A stretch of 64,000 bases of DNA from Photorhabdus khanii NC19 (GCF_000517265.1 NZ_AYSJ01000013.1:351859-415858), one strand, 5' to 3'; counted from the stretch's first letter, positions 20,403-30,552 are shown. Made by a program: numbers and translations. Notes: generated by a model not told the origin, from the sequence alone.

Positions 20403-21065
20403 TCAAATCACTCTTGTAGTGAGCGCATTATCATTCAAAGTGATCTTTAACACATCACCGGATTCCAGAACTCCAACACCTTCCGGTGTCCCGGTAAGAA
20501 TCACATCTCCCGGCCGCAAAGTGAAAAAGTGAGACATATGGCTGATCAGAGGAATGATGGGTGTCAACATGTCATTGGTATCACCGTTCTGCCGTAATTC
20601 ATCATTGACCGTCAATGAGAGCCGGGTATTTTGTGGATCACCAAAACTGCTCATCCGAATGAACCCAGATATCGGACAAGAACCATCAAACGCCTTACTT
20701 TTTTCCCACGGCTGACCTGCTTTCTTGAATTTGGACTGTAAATCACGCAAAGTAAGATCCAATGCAACAGCAAAACCGGCGATCGCAATGCCAACACGCT
20801 CTTGATTTGCTTGTTTCAGCTGTGTACCAATCAACACAGCCAGTTCAACTTCGTGATGAACAGCACCCAAATCTTTTGGAATCGCAATCGGCTGATGTAT
20901 ATCACACAATGCAGTTTCCGGTTTAATAAAAACAATGGGTTCTTCCGCTGGCTGAGAACCCATTTCTTTAATATGTTTAGCGTAATTACTGCCAACGCAA
21001 ACAACTTTATTGACGGGAAGATCCAGTAATGCGCCCTGCCAGTCTCTATGCTGATACATACTCAT
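20403..21065 (-). CDS. ycgM: fumarylacetoacetate-hydrolase-family protein YcgM
   Basis: 220 residues. It has the FAH fold motifs VCVGSNYAKHIKEMG, VHHEVELAVLIG (metal-binding Glu residues) and VILTGTPEGVG. Members cleave acylpyruvates or decarboxylate oxaloacetate; the substrate of YcgM here is not shown by sequence. Cytoplasmic. Gene order ycgL, ycgM, ycgN next to minCDE is that of E. coli. Confidence 0.9.
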   Translation of the reverse strand: MSMYQHRDWQGALLDLPVNKVVCVGSNYAKHIKEMGSQPAEEPIVFIKPETALCDIHQPIAIPKDLGAVHHEVELAVLIGTQLKQANQERVGIAIAGFAVALDLTLRDLQSKFKKAGQPWEKSKAFDGSCPISGFIRMSSFGDPQNTRLSLTVNDELRQNGDTNDMLTPIIPLISHMSHFFTLRPGDVILTGTPEGVGVLESGDVLKITLNDNALTTRVI

Positions 21066-21233
21066 TCCTTACTCTGGTTTATCAGGCATACCCCTGATTA
21101 TAGCATTTATTGCACTACCCTATCAGCCATAACTCAACATCAATGGGAAAAAAACACCACGCCCGTTAATATTGCAGTGGTTAATAAAACTGCAATAACG
21201 GTTAATTCCACTCACCAAATCCTCGGATTTTTC

Positions 21234-21506
21234 TTATTTTTTCATCTGTTCCAGATGTGCATTCATTAAATTTTCGGCCGGGGGTGGGATTTGCAGGTAA
21301 AAACCCTGTTCAATTAACGATATTTTTACTTTTTCTATATCAGCACCCGCCAGTTTCTTTCTGTCTGCCAGGGAGATCATCATTGCGTATTGAGGCTGAC
21401 CAAAACTTTTTAGTAACTCCTCAGGAACACGAGAAAAATTATCTCTTTTTTCAACATAAAGATATGTTTGCTCCCGTTTCGGGCTGCTGTAGATCACACA
21501 AATCAT
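21234..21506 (-). CDS. ycgL: YcgL-domain protein
   Basis: 90 residues beginning [20 protein letters not shown], the start typical of the YcgL/UPF0745 family, with [13 protein letters not shown] and FYLQIPPP later. Small cytoplasmic protein; the fold is known in the family but the function is not. Divergent from minC. Confidence 0.88.
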   Translation of the reverse strand: MICVIYSSPKREQTYLYVEKRDNFSRVPEELLKSFGQPQYAMMISLADRKKLAGADIEKVKISLIEQGFYLQIPPPAENLMNAHLEQMKK

Positions 21507-21645
21507 TATAATAAACTCTTTTAAATTAAGGCCACGACTTGCTTGAATAATTTAGTAATTATAACATGCTTATTGTATTTCGAAATATCGTATCCCAGAT
21601 GTTGTTCTGGGGGATCTCAAATTTGCTGAATCTGAGTCAGGATAG

Positions 21646-22329
21646 ATGTCACAGTCGCCAATTGAGCTAAAAGGCAGTAATTTTACGCTTTCAGTTGTTC
21701 ATTTACACAATGACCAACCGGAAATTATTCTACAGGCCCTACAGGAAAAAGTGGAACAAGCACCGGATTTCCTGAAAAATGCGCCTGTTGTCATTAATAT
21801 CTCCGCTCTGCCGGCAGGCGCTGATCTGAAAGCACTGCATCACGCTATTGATTCAGCAGGATTCCGGGTTGTTGGAATTAGCGGTTGCCGTGATGAGCAG
21901 CAACGCAGGGCGGTAATAAAAGCCGCCTTACCATTGCTAAATGAAGGCAAAAAACAAAAAACTTCGGTACAGGAAAATAAACCAACAGAGCCTACTGTTA
22001 AAAAAACCCGCATAATTAATTTACCTGTTCGCTCAGGACAAAGAATTTATGCCCAAGGCAGTGATCTTATTGTCACCAGTAATGTTAGTGCTGGTGCTGA
22101 ATTGATTGCGGACGGCAATATTCATATCTACGGCATGATGCGAGGCCGGGCATTAGCCGGCGCATCTGGTGATCAGGAATGTTTGGTTTTTTGCACCCAT
22201 TTAAACGCTGAGCTCATCTCTATAGCTGGGCAATATTGGCTCGGCGATAAAATCCCGACTGAATTAGCAGGAAAAGCCGCAAAACTTAGCCTGGTAAATA
22301 ATGAATTAACTATTGAACCTTTAATCTAG
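21646..22329 (+). CDS. minC: septum site-determining protein MinC
   Basis: 227 residues. The N-terminal domain binds FtsZ (about 1-105). A polar linker ([17 protein letters not shown]) leads to the C-terminal beta-helix with [15 protein letters not shown] and [13 protein letters not shown], which binds MinD. It blocks FtsZ ring formation away from mid-cell. It is the first gene of minCDE. Confidence 0.96.
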   Translation: MSQSPIELKGSNFTLSVVHLHNDQPEIILQALQEKVEQAPDFLKNAPVVINISALPAGADLKALHHAIDSAGFRVVGISGCRDEQQRRAVIKAALPLLNEGKKQKTSVQENKPTEPTVKKTRIINLPVRSGQRIYAQGSDLIVTSNVSAGAELIADGNIHIYGMMRGRALAGASGDQECLVFCTHLNAELISIAGQYWLGDKIPTELAGKAAKLSLVNNELTIEPLI

Positions 22330-22352
22330 CCCTTTTAATAAGGAATCGCTTC

Positions 22353-23165
22353 ATGGCACGCATTATTGTTGTTACATCAGGTAAAGGTGGCGTTGGCAAA
22401 ACCACTTCAAGCGCGGCCATTGCTACCGGCCTTGCCCAAAGAGGTAAAAAAACCGTTGTCATCGATTTTGATATCGGTCTGCGTAACCTCGATCTGATTA
22501 TGGGATGTGAACGCCGCGTAGTTTATGACTTCGTGAACGTTATCCAAGGTGACGTCTCGCTTAATCAGGCATTAATCAAAGATAAACGTACCGAAAACCT
22601 TTACATCTTACCGGCATCGCAAACCCGCGATAAAGACGCGCTCACTCCTGAAGGTGTTGAGAAAGTTTTAGTCGATCTGGATAAACAATGTTTTGATTTT
22701 ATTATCTGTGATTCCCCGGCAGGGATTGAAAGTGGTGCGTTGATAGCACTCTACTTTGCTGATGAAGCGATTATCACAACGAACCCTGAAGTCTCTTCTG
22801 TACGTGATTCAGATCGTATTCTGGGCATTCTGGCCTCTAAATCACGACGTGCTGAACGCGGTGAAGATTCCATTAAAGAACATCTGTTACTGACTCGCTA
22901 TAATCCAGGCCGAGTAAGCCGTGGCGATATGCTCAGTATGGAAGATGTTCTGGAGATTTTATGTATTCCTTTACTTGGTGTTATTCCTGAAGATCAATCG
23001 GTACTGCGTTCATCCAACCAAGGGGAACCCGTCATTCTGGATACGGAATCCGATGCAGGAAAAGCGTATACAGATACTGTTGAGCGTTTATTGGGGGAAG
23101 AACGTCCTTTCCGTTTTATTGAAGAAGAGAAGAAGGGCTTCTTAAAACGCCTATTTGGGGGATAA
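22353..23165 (+). CDS. minD: septum site-determining ATPase MinD
   Basis: 270 residues. The deviant Walker A is SGKGGVGKTT (9-18). DFDIGLRNLDLIMGCERR and DSPAGIES are the ParA/MinD switch regions, and the C-terminal EEKKGFLKRLFGG is the amphipathic membrane-targeting helix. It recruits MinC to the membrane and oscillates with MinE. 23 nt after minC and 3 nt before minE. Confidence 0.97.
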   Translation: MARIIVVTSGKGGVGKTTSSAAIATGLAQRGKKTVVIDFDIGLRNLDLIMGCERRVVYDFVNVIQGDVSLNQALIKDKRTENLYILPASQTRDKDALTPEGVEKVLVDLDKQCFDFIICDSPAGIESGALIALYFADEAIITTNPEVSSVRDSDRILGILASKSRRAERGEDSIKEHLLLTRYNPGRVSRGDMLSMEDVLEILCIPLLGVIPEDQSVLRSSNQGEPVILDTESDAGKAYTDTVERLLGEERPFRFIEEEKKGFLKRLFGG

Positions 23166-23168
23166 AAC

Positions 23169-23438
23169 ATGGCCTTGCTAGATTTCTTTCTGTCGAGAAA
23201 AAAAACGACAGCAAATATCGCTAAAGAACGTCTGCAAATCATCGTGGCAGAGCGTCGCCGTGGTGATTCTGAACCAGCTTACCTGCCTGACATGAAACGG
23301 GATATCCTAGCGGTAATCTGTAAGTATATACAGGTAGATCCTGAGATGCTCTCTGTACAATTTGAGCAGAAAGGTGATGATATTTCTGTGCTGGAACTTA
23401 ATATAACACTACCTGAGACAGAAGAAGCTCAAAAGTAA
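23169..23438 (+). CDS. minE: cell division topological specificity factor MinE
   Basis: 89 residues with the membrane-targeting N-terminus [20 protein letters not shown], the MinD-binding helix and a C-terminal dimerisation domain. It stimulates MinD ATPase and so restricts MinC to the poles. Last gene of minCDE; a hairpin between it and the convergent rnd may terminate both. Confidence 0.96.
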   Translation: MALLDFFLSRKKTTANIAKERLQIIVAERRRGDSEPAYLPDMKRDILAVICKYIQVDPEMLSVQFEQKGDDISVLELNITLPETEEAQK

Positions 23439-23548
23439 TGTGGGTAAACCGTGCTGTTTTATCATTAATCACCATCAAAGTAACCAAGCTCATTATGTGA
23501 CTGTCTGAGATGGGGTAACCCTAAACGGGAACCCCACTCTCTCTCGCA

Positions 23549-23572
23549 CTTTAGTCTGGCATCGGACTAAAG
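23549..23572. terminator. hairpin between convergent minE and rnd
   Basis: Arms ctttagtc and gactaaag around an 8-nt loop. No clear T-run on either side, so terminator function is uncertain. Confidence 0.4.
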
Positions 23573-23596
23573 CAGTTGCTCTCATCTGATATTTAG

Positions 23597-24724
23597 TTAA
23601 TCAGGATAGTTCGCCAGAATTTCTGCAACTGGCCCAGCCAGCAATTCTCCCCGCCATCCACTAAGCAGTTCAGATTTGCCATTTAATTGCTTCAATTTCC
23701 AGTGAACACTGAGTAACTGATTAATCTGACGACGAGATGCCAGCAATTCAGAATTAAACCGATGCTGTTCACTTACCTGATTAATCAGCGCCTTAATATC
23801 CTTAAACGCCTTACGATAACCAGGTTGGTCAATCAGGTTTGTCACCAACGGAGGACATTCGCTTTCTGGGATATTTCCACTTTCAGCAACCATTGCCAAC
23901 AGGCGACGTCCATGACAACGAATCTCCTGCCCGCTTAACCCCAGCGCATCCAATTCTGCCAAAGAGGTTGGCATATAACGCGCCACCTGCCACAAATTTT
24001 CTTCACGAATAACAAAGTTCACAGCTAAATCACGCTCTCTGGCCTGATTCAAACGCCATGCTGCCAGTTTTTTCAAACACGCAAGCTGTTGAGGACGTAA
24101 TTGACAGATATTGCCTATCTGTTTATAAGCACATTCCGGTGTCAATATCTCTTTGCGACGTCGGCTGATAAGCTCACACTCACCCATCGCAGCCTTCATA
24201 TACCCAGCTTGCTCCGTCGCAGTCATCAGAATATCAGCCAAAGGTAGCAGATAATAAACATCCGCCGCTGCATATTCACACTGCTTTTCACTTAACGGGC
24301 GGGCAAGCCAGTCAGTGCGAGATTCGCTTTTATCCAACTCAACATGGATATATTCAGCCACCAGCGCGGCAAAACCACATGACAGAGGGTGTCCGATAAA
24401 CGCAGCCAGGACCTGGGTATCAATCATGGGTTCCGGCAAGCATTGAAAAGCATTCAGAAAGACTTCCAAATCCTCACTGCCAGCATGTAACAGCTTCAAT
24501 ATCTGAGGATGAGTAATTAATTCACGAAAAGGTTGCCAGTTGGTGATATTAAGTGGATCTATCAGAGAAAGTTGTTCGCCATCATACAGTTGTATCAAAC
24601 CTAATTGTGGGTAATACGTCCGTGTGCGTACAAATTCAGTATCCAATGCTACTTTTGAGTATTGTTTTGCTCTTTCGCAGACTTGTTGCAACTGAGCATC
24701 TGTGGTGATCAACTGATAATTCAA
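23597..24724 (-). CDS. rnd: ribonuclease D
   Basis: 375 residues. The DEDD exonuclease domain starts with ALDTEFVRTRTYYP (Asp28, Glu30) and has LLHAGSEDLEVF and YAAADVYYLLPL further on. Two HRDC domains occupy the C-terminal half. It trims 3' ends of tRNA and other stable RNA. It lies downstream of fadD on the same strand but is separated from it by a strong terminator. Confidence 0.95.
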   Translation of the reverse strand: MNYQLITTDAQLQQVCERAKQYSKVALDTEFVRTRTYYPQLGLIQLYDGEQLSLIDPLNITNWQPFRELITHPQILKLLHAGSEDLEVFLNAFQCLPEPMIDTQVLAAFIGHPLSCGFAALVAEYIHVELDKSESRTDWLARPLSEKQCEYAAADVYYLLPLADILMTATEQAGYMKAAMGECELISRRRKEILTPECAYKQIGNICQLRPQQLACLKKLAAWRLNQARERDLAVNFVIREENLWQVARYMPTSLAELDALGLSGQEIRCHGRRLLAMVAESGNIPESECPPLVTNLIDQPGYRKAFKDIKALINQVSEQHRFNSELLASRRQINQLLSVHWKLKQLNGKSELLSGWRGELLAGPVAEILANYPD

Positions 24725-24754
24725 AACATAGTTCTCTTAGCCATTCATGGTAAT

Positions 24755-24795
24755 AAGCACGACAACGCCGGCTGAAACCGGCGTTGTCGTACTTA
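24755..24795 (-). terminator. strong intrinsic terminator of fadD
   Basis: A 13-bp perfect stem (acgacaacgccgg and its complement) around a 6-nt loop lies between the fadD stop and the rnd start. The arms extend further with one mismatch. Confidence 0.8.
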
Positions 24796-24813
24796 TAAGT
24801 ATTATGAAGAGAG

Positions 24814-26502
24814 TTAGGCTATAGCTGCATTCCTAACCTTTTTCTCTTCATCGCGCAGTTCTCTGCGGAGAATTTTACCTACATTAGATTTAGGCAATTC
24901 ATCCCGGAACTCAATGATCTTAGGTACTTTATACCCTGTCAGATAACGACGGCAATGCGTTTTAAGCTCATCCTCGGTCAAACTGGGATCTCTTCGAACC
25001 ACAAACACTTTGACAGTTTCACCGGAACTTTCACTTGATATGCCAACTGCTGCTGACTCTAGCACTTTCGGGTGAGCTGATACAACATCTTCAACTTCAT
25101 TAGGATATACATTGAAACCAGAAACCAAAATCATATCTTTTTTGCGGTCTACGATATGAATAAAACCCTGTTCATTAACATTAGCAATATCACCTGTCGC
25201 TACCCAGCCATCTTTCAACACTTCTTCTGTCGCATCATGGCGATTCCAGTAACCAACCATAACCTGTGGGCCACGGACCCACAATTCCCCCTGCTGACCT
25301 ATCGGCATCTCATTACCGTCATCATCTACGAGTTTGATTTCAGTTGAAGATACTGGAAAACCAATACTGCCAGTGTAATGTTTCGAGTTATAAGGATTAC
25401 AGGAAACTAATGGTGAACATTCTGTCAGGCCATAGCCTTCTAGCAGAGGCCTTCCTGTCACTTCTGCCCATTTCTCAGCAACCGCCTTCTGTACTGGCAT
25501 ACCACCGCCAACAACGAGACGTAATGAGGAGAAATCAAGCTTCCTAAATTCTTCATTATTCAACCAAGCGTTAAACAACGTATTCACCCCAGTGACAGAA
25601 GTGAACGGGTAGCGGCTCAACTCTTTAGCTGTACCGGCAATATCACGCGGGTTAGTGATCAGAAGATTGCATCCCCCTAGGTAAATAAGTAGCAAACAGT
25701 TTACCAATAATGCAAATATGTGATAGAGAGGCAACGCAGTGACTATCAGTTCCTGACCAGAATGCAGTAATGGTGAATAAACCGCTTTTGACTGTTCAAG
25801 ATTTGCCAGAATATTACGGTGCGTCAACATAGCACCTTTAGCTACGCCAGTCGTGCCGCCAGTATATTGCAGAAAGGCCAAATCAGCGCCGTTAATATCC
25901 GGTTTTACATATTGCATACGATAGCCTTTGTGTATCGCACTACGGAATGAGATGGCATCAGGCAGATTATACTTCGGTACCAGTCGTTTGATATATTTCA
26001 CAGCAAAATCAACCAACGTACCTTTAGGACGGGATAGCTGATCGCCCAGACGCGTCAAAATAACATGCTTAACTTTGGTATTAAAAACGATCTTTTCCAG
26101 TGTATGGGCAAAGTTGGACACAATCACAATAGCTGAAGTGCCGCTGTCATTAAGCTGATGTTCAAGTTCGCGTGGCGTATACATCGGGTTTACATTTACG
26201 ACAACCATACCTGCACGCAGAACACCAAACAGTGCAACAGGATATTGCAACAAGTTTGGCATCATCAGTGCAACACGATCCCCTTTACTTAATCCCAAAC
26301 CATTTTGCAAATAAGCAGCAAACGCCCGACTACGCTCTTCCAGCTTACGGAAGGTCATAACCTCACCCATGTTGATGTACGCAGGCTGATCTGCATAGTG
26401 CGCTACAGCATTTTCAAACATCTCAACCAATGATGCATAACGATCCGGGTCAATTTCCGCAGGGACATCCGCCGGATAGTGTTTTAGCCAGACTTTCTCC
26501 AA
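24814..26502 (-). CDS. fadD: long-chain acyl-CoA ligase FadD; candidate cinnamoyl-CoA ligase StlB
   Basis: 562 residues, matching E. coli FadD almost throughout. The AMP-binding P-loop is [14 protein letters not shown]. Other marks are [10 protein letters not shown], the hinge [18 protein letters not shown], and the C-terminal Lys in [13 protein letters not shown]. It activates a carboxylic acid to its CoA thioester at the inner membrane. I recall that in P. laumondii the gene at this locus (between rnd and the yeaY/tsaB region) was assigned as StlB, the cinnamic-acid CoA ligase of isopropylstilbene synthesis. Whether it serves fatty acids, cinnamate or both cannot be told from sequence. A candidate FadR site lies about 80 nt upstream. 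Confidence 0.93.
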   Translation of the reverse strand: MEKVWLKHYPADVPAEIDPDRYASLVEMFENAVAHYADQPAYINMGEVMTFRKLEERSRAFAAYLQNGLGLSKGDRVALMMPNLLQYPVALFGVLRAGMVVVNVNPMYTPRELEHQLNDSGTSAIVIVSNFAHTLEKIVFNTKVKHVILTRLGDQLSRPKGTLVDFAVKYIKRLVPKYNLPDAISFRSAIHKGYRMQYVKPDINGADLAFLQYTGGTTGVAKGAMLTHRNILANLEQSKAVYSPLLHSGQELIVTALPLYHIFALLVNCLLLIYLGGCNLLITNPRDIAGTAKELSRYPFTSVTGVNTLFNAWLNNEEFRKLDFSSLRLVVGGGMPVQKAVAEKWAEVTGRPLLEGYGLTECSPLVSCNPYNSKHYTGSIGFPVSSTEIKLVDDDGNEMPIGQQGELWVRGPQVMVGYWNRHDATEEVLKDGWVATGDIANVNEQGFIHIVDRKKDMILVSGFNVYPNEVEDVVSAHPKVLESAAVGISSESSGETVKVFVVRRDPSLTEDELKTHCRRYLTGYKVPKIIEFRDELPKSNVGKILRRELRDEEKKVRNAAIA

Positions 26503-26580
26503 GGTAGTACTCCTGAAATTTCAATTGCTATGTTATCACTCGCCTAATAAATAACGCACGCTTTGTTTTAACAAATTATT

Positions 26581-26597
26581 AACTCAGCGTACCAGTG
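26581..26597. promoter_or_regulatory. possible FadR operator upstream of fadD
   Basis: The 17-mer AACTCAGCGTACCAGTG matches the FadR palindrome pattern AACTGGTCNGACCAGTT at the outer AACT and inner ACCAGT. It sits about 80 nt before the fadD start. The left half-site is degenerate, so this is a candidate only. Confidence 0.35.
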
Positions 26598-26856
26598 TAA
26601 AAAAGAAACATTGTTCAGGTTGAGATACACATCACTAATTTCATGTTAATCCTTACATACAAAAAACAAAGAGAACTGTGTCGTCTGTAAATTATTTTTT
26701 ATAATCAGTATATTATTGCCATAGTTAACATTTAACTTAGTTGCTATTGATTATACATTGACCTACTTATTTTTCGTTTAAGATAGCATTTTTGGAATAG
26801 CATTTATTGCTTTCATCTATTCCAATACATTATTAAAAAACTAAGGATAATAAAAT

Positions 26857-27162
26857 ATGACTATAAACAACATAACGGTTAGAATGGGAAACCATGAAGA
26901 TAGTACTGTTATTAACAATATAGAACTACAAGCTGCTTCTCTTTTTCCAGACGAATTACTGCCAAAAGCACTCTATGATAAAACCCTGTCCCTGTATGAA
27001 ATTGAATCAGCCATCCAGGAACAACAGCTTTGGATCGCTGAAATTGATCAAAAACAGGTCGGATTTGCCCTAAAAAGAAATTACTGCGGGTTTAGGTGCA
27101 AGAATTGCGATGAAATTAACGTTAGAACCAAAGAAATAGTTACATGGATCACCGCCACATAA
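26857..27162 (+). pseudogene. truncated GNAT-type acetyltransferase
   Basis: The first 75 or so residues look like the N-terminus of a GNAT N-acetyltransferase: ITVRMGNHEDSTVINNIE, then LWIAEIDQKQVGFAL, the beta-strand before the acetyl-CoA loop. The sequence then turns into unrelated residues (KRNYCGFRCKNCDE) and stops at 101. The acetyl-CoA-binding R/QxxGxG/A motif is missing, so it cannot be a working enzyme. It has a reasonable start (ATG after an AAGGATAA stretch) and may still be translated. It interrupts the fadD-yeaY junction. Confidence 0.6.
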
Positions 27163-27247
27163 ATGCGGCGGCTCCGACTAAGAAATAAAGTTACAATGTC
27201 ACAAGCCACACATTAACAAAACAACAGCTCTCGGTATTGAAATGACC

Positions 27248-27829
27248 TTACTCAATCAAAATAGTCTCAACAGGTGCCAGGCCGGGATAATACCCATCCC
27301 ATCCCCAACCTGAATAATAGGGATAACCGTAATAGTTCCATGGCCCTGGGCCAGAAGGCATTAATACCCGTTGAGCAATCCTCCAACGCTGATAACCCGT
27401 GACATTAATCACAACATAAGCGTAATCCGCCTTGCCAATTTTCCCCTTTTCTACGCCCATGACCGAGCCAACGACAGTAATGTAATTTCCTTTAAAGTCA
27501 TTCGGATCAAGGAAATTATTAACATAAGCATAAATACGACCGATGGAAGGCTCATGCAATCTCGGACTGGCATCAGATGCTAATGGTAATGACGATATTT
27601 CCAGGCGGGTACGGTTATTTTCATTCACCACATCAAGCACCTTACCACCAAATCTCCCTTCCTGGCCGATAAACAGATCAGGCGTATTCTTAACAGAAAG
27701 CAGATCCTGAACTGGCGTTGGTGATGTTCCCTTGACCGAATCAGGAATAGTGATACAACCTGTAAGCATAACAACACCTAACAAAATTGCCGCTTTAAAA
27801 CCAGTCCGGCAGTTTATTACTCTTAACAT
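27248..27829 (-). CDS. yeaY: Slp-family outer-membrane lipoprotein YeaY
   Basis: 193 residues from the ATG at 27829, which has GGAGAAGGTGG just upstream; a GTG two codons earlier is possible but sits in that ribosome-binding site. The lipobox LTGC places the lipidated Cys at residue 25. The body matches the Slp/YeaY family (FIGQEGRFGGKVLDVVNEN, LDPNDFKGNYITVVGSV). It is presumably anchored in the outer membrane; function is unknown. The C-terminus is rich in Gly, Tyr and Pro. Gene order fadD-yeaY-tsaB is that of E. coli. Confidence 0.9.
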   Translation of the reverse strand: MLRVINCRTGFKAAILLGVVMLTGCITIPDSVKGTSPTPVQDLLSVKNTPDLFIGQEGRFGGKVLDVVNENNRTRLEISSLPLASDASPRLHEPSIGRIYAYVNNFLDPNDFKGNYITVVGSVMGVEKGKIGKADYAYVVINVTGYQRWRIAQRVLMPSGPGPWNYYGYPYYSGWGWDGYYPGLAPVETILIE

Positions 27830-27941
27830 AACCACCTTCTCCTGAAAATTGGCCCAACAACGATGTTTGAAATAACCATATGTTTAAAATAATTATGTCT
27901 ATTTGATACTTTCTTTTACTACAAGTTTCATCAACCGATAC

Positions 27942-28637
27942 TTAACGACCCGGTAATTTTTTCCAAGTCACTTCATTACGCAAATAGATCGGTTCAGCAT
28001 GTTCTACGGCTGTCATCTCACCGTTTTGCCACATCTGTACAGCCAGAGGTAACATATCTTCAGCATGAGGTAATATGATCCCGCTGTCAGTCAGCGTTAA
28101 GTGACTTTCCATCAACTGAGGATAAGCCTGCCAACCGGTTCCGGCGATCATCCACCCACCATTTAACGGAGCCATGATCGCCTGAACCTGTTCCGGTTTC
28201 AGCACAGCTTCCGTTTCACTCCCTTGCCATTCACCTTTCTGATCACAGGTATATTGTCCCCAGTAAACTTCGCCCATCCGGGCATCAATAGCAGTTAATA
28301 CCTGAGTTACCCCTGTCAGACGAAAAACACCTTGAGCCATTGTATTAAGCGTTGAAACCCCAATAACCGGCAGTTCAGCCCCCAGAGCTAAACCCTGAGC
28401 AATACCAACACCAATACGTACACCGGTAAAACTACCTGGCCCACGGCCAAAAGCCAAAGCATCAAGTTGCTGTAAGCTGATACCCGATTCAGCCAAAACA
28501 GACTGAACCATAGGTAAAATACGTTGTGTGTGTTCACGTGGAGAAATTTCAAACTGTGCCAGAACGGCGCCATTATTCCAAAGAGCAACAGAACAGGCTT
28601 CCGTTGCAGTATCAATAGCCAGAATTCGTGTGGACAT
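27942..28637 (-). CDS. tsaB: tRNA t6A biosynthesis protein TsaB
   Basis: 231 residues of the ASKHA fold. [16 protein letters not shown] is the N-terminal phosphate motif and [16 protein letters not shown] the glycine-rich loop. TsaB partners TsaD and TsaE to add the threonylcarbamoyl group to A37 of ANN-decoding tRNAs. Same strand as yeaY, 107 nt upstream of it. The DNA beyond its start is debris rather than the expected yoaA. Confidence 0.95.
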   Translation of the reverse strand: MSTRILAIDTATEACSVALWNNGAVLAQFEISPREHTQRILPMVQSVLAESGISLQQLDALAFGRGPGSFTGVRIGVGIAQGLALGAELPVIGVSTLNTMAQGVFRLTGVTQVLTAIDARMGEVYWGQYTCDQKGEWQGSETEAVLKPEQVQAIMAPLNGGWMIAGTGWQAYPQLMESHLTLTDSGIILPHAEDMLPLAVQMWQNGEMTAVEHAEPIYLRNEVTWKKLPGR

Positions 28638-28924
28638 GCCTTAACCTCGGCAAGAAATATGATTCGAAATAAGGCGCTATCTTATCATAGCCTGGCCTGT
28701 TTTACCCAATTGGCAACCATAAGAAGGCTATTACTCCTTGCCACATGTACACACAGGGTAGCGGTGTCTTTATGAGTTATCAGACAGAAGAGAAGTAAAT
28801 TTGCCTGTCCTCCATCACTTCTTAACGTAATTCTACTGCCTCAATATGGAACATCCTTAATTATCATACCACGACAATGAACTCGCCTGACCGGCTTCGG
28901 GACATACTCGCTGAATCACTAAAA

Positions 28925-29165
28925 TGCTCCTTTGAAGGGCAATAAAATACTACATCGCTCCAGTTTCTCATTCGGGGAAAAAGTTTTATTCCGAGCAGAT
29001 ATGCCAAAGCAAAAACAGGCTCACTCTGCCCCTGAGTATCCCGCATGTAATATATCAGGTTGATAGACGGATTTGTTAAGTAATAAAGCATCAAGAATAT
29101 AAACAGTCTCCCAGACTCCACAGGATATAAAATGACTGAATAATAGTTCAATAATACGAAGGTAT
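28925..29165 (-). mobile_element. Tn3-family transposase remnant with a frameshift
   Basis: The minus strand reads YLRIIELLFSHFISCGVWET, VYILDALLLNKSVYQPDILH, then shifts frame and continues DTQGQSEPVFALAYLLGIK, PRMRNWSDVVFY. This is the DDE core region of Tn3-type transposases (the Asp of HADTQGQSEPVF is a catalytic residue). One extra G in the GCGGGATACT stretch causes the shift. Only about 80 residues of a roughly 1000-residue protein remain; no terminal repeats or resolvase were seen. Confidence 0.7.
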
Positions 29166-29233
29166 ACTCAAAACAGTACCCCCTCATTGAAGATTTGACT
29201 CGCTGGGTTTTGTGACTATAATCATATACCGAC

Positions 29234-29602
29234 TTGGCGCGAAAGGCATTTAATGAAATTGCTCCTATTCATTGGGATAATAATGATTATTTAAAAAAAT
29301 TAATTGAGCATAAGGAGTCTTCTTTTTTATCTCTTGTCCTTCTAAATGAGCTTAAAAAGGTTGGTTTTTTTGATAAAAATGTACCTCAGTTCAACTGTAA
29401 TATTAGCAATAACTTTCACAATAGCATGCTTCTTACAGCAAATGAGGATGTCGGTCTATTTTGGCGGATTGGTAGTTTTATTACTGTTCCGATTATAAGT
29501 GCAGCTATGGACTATCAACACTCTGCCTACACTATTTTGCTTGGTGGTTTTTTCATTATCGTTCTTTTTATATCTATCATTAATATGAAAGTCCGGAGGT
29601 GA
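29234..29602 (+). CDS. small membrane-anchored hypothetical protein, possibly truncated at its start
   Basis: 122 residues, beginning at a TTG with no clear ribosome-binding site, directly next to the Tn3 remnant. The real 5' end may therefore have been lost. The N-terminal two thirds are polar (EIAPIHWDNNDYLKKLIEH). Two hydrophobic stretches end the protein (GSFITVPIISAAMDY and TILLGGFFIIVLFISIIN). No family recognised. The stop lies 3 nt before the next gene, whose ribosome-binding site GGAGGTGA is inside this gene's end, so the two were an operon. Confidence 0.45.
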   Translation: MARKAFNEIAPIHWDNNDYLKKLIEHKESSFLSLVLLNELKKVGFFDKNVPQFNCNISNNFHNSMLLTANEDVGLFWRIGSFITVPIISAAMDYQHSAYTILLGGFFIIVLFISIINMKVRR

Positions 29603-29605
29603 GTT

Positions 29606-30552
29606 ATGATATCAGTGCAAAATTTTTTTCTAAAAGATAACCTTCTCTCTATTAAATCATTAGACTTAGACACTATAATGAATATCATAGAGCTGGCTCA
29701 GAATTTTAAAGTATCAAAACCTGATAAAAAAATAAAAAAAGAAATGAAGATATCCTTGTTGCTTCACTTTTTTTTCAGCCCAGTACAAGAACTCGCCTCA
29801 GCTTTGAAAGCGCAGCCAACCGTCTTGGTGCAAAAATTATAGGTTTTGCTGATGGTGAGTCAAGCCGTTCTGGTTCAAGCTGGAATGAAAAATTTACGGA
29901 TACTGCACAAATGATCAATGCGTATGCCGATATTGCCGTTATGCGCCATGCCAAAGTTGAGCCTGTGCATAACTATTGTATAAAAAGCCGCCTTCCCGTT
30001 ATAAATGCGGGAAATGGTGAAGGATTAAATGCAGAGCATCCAACGCAGGCTTTACTTGATATTTTTACCATTCATCAATCTTTCCCTCTTCATAAATCAT
30101 TAACTTTATTATTATGCTGTCACCCATCTTCCCGATCAGCGCGCTCCCTTCTCTTTTGTATAGCCCTGTTTCACAATATAAAATTATTACTTTGCACTGA
30201 AGAAAATTGTAAGCTTTTACCAGAAGACGAAGCGTACCTTCGTCAAACTGGTGTCACCTACGAATATCTCCGTAACATAAAAGAGGGGTTGTATAGTGCG
30301 GATGTTATTTATATAGCGGGTTATAAAGAAACAGCAAATCATTTACCCGATTCCAATTTGATGCTCACTCCTGATCTACTTTCATACTTACATCCCCGCG
30401 CCATAATTATGCATCCTCTTCCGCGAGGTTATGAGCTTCCTTATGAGTTAGATAATTCAGTACATTGTGCTTATTTTTCTCAGGCTGAGAACGGAGTTTT
30501 TGTTAGAATGGCAATTCTTCAAGGTTACTTCAACGTTATTGGGGGACGGTAA
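29606..30552 (+). pseudogene. aspartate-carbamoyltransferase-like gene with a 1-nt shift at a T8 tract
   Basis: Two frames together give a PyrB-like protein of about 315 residues. The first frame (from 29606) runs to LLHFFFSP. The second continues STRTRLSFESAANRLGAKI, then MRHAKVEP, GLNAEHPTQALLDIF and MHPLPRGYELP. STRTR, HPTQ and HPLPR are the carbamoyl-phosphate and aspartate-binding motifs. The frames meet at a run of eight T (29768-29775); a ninth T restores FFFQPSTRTR, the expected motif. It is only distantly PyrB-like and lacks pyrI next to it, so a role outside pyrimidine synthesis is possible. It could be dead, phase-variable, or rescued by slippage. Confidence 0.7.

Noticed and set aside
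28864-29187. A 107-codon minus-strand ORF as an intact gene
   Set aside because: Only its middle matches a Tn3 transposase; the upstream homology is in another frame, so it is a frameshifted remnant.
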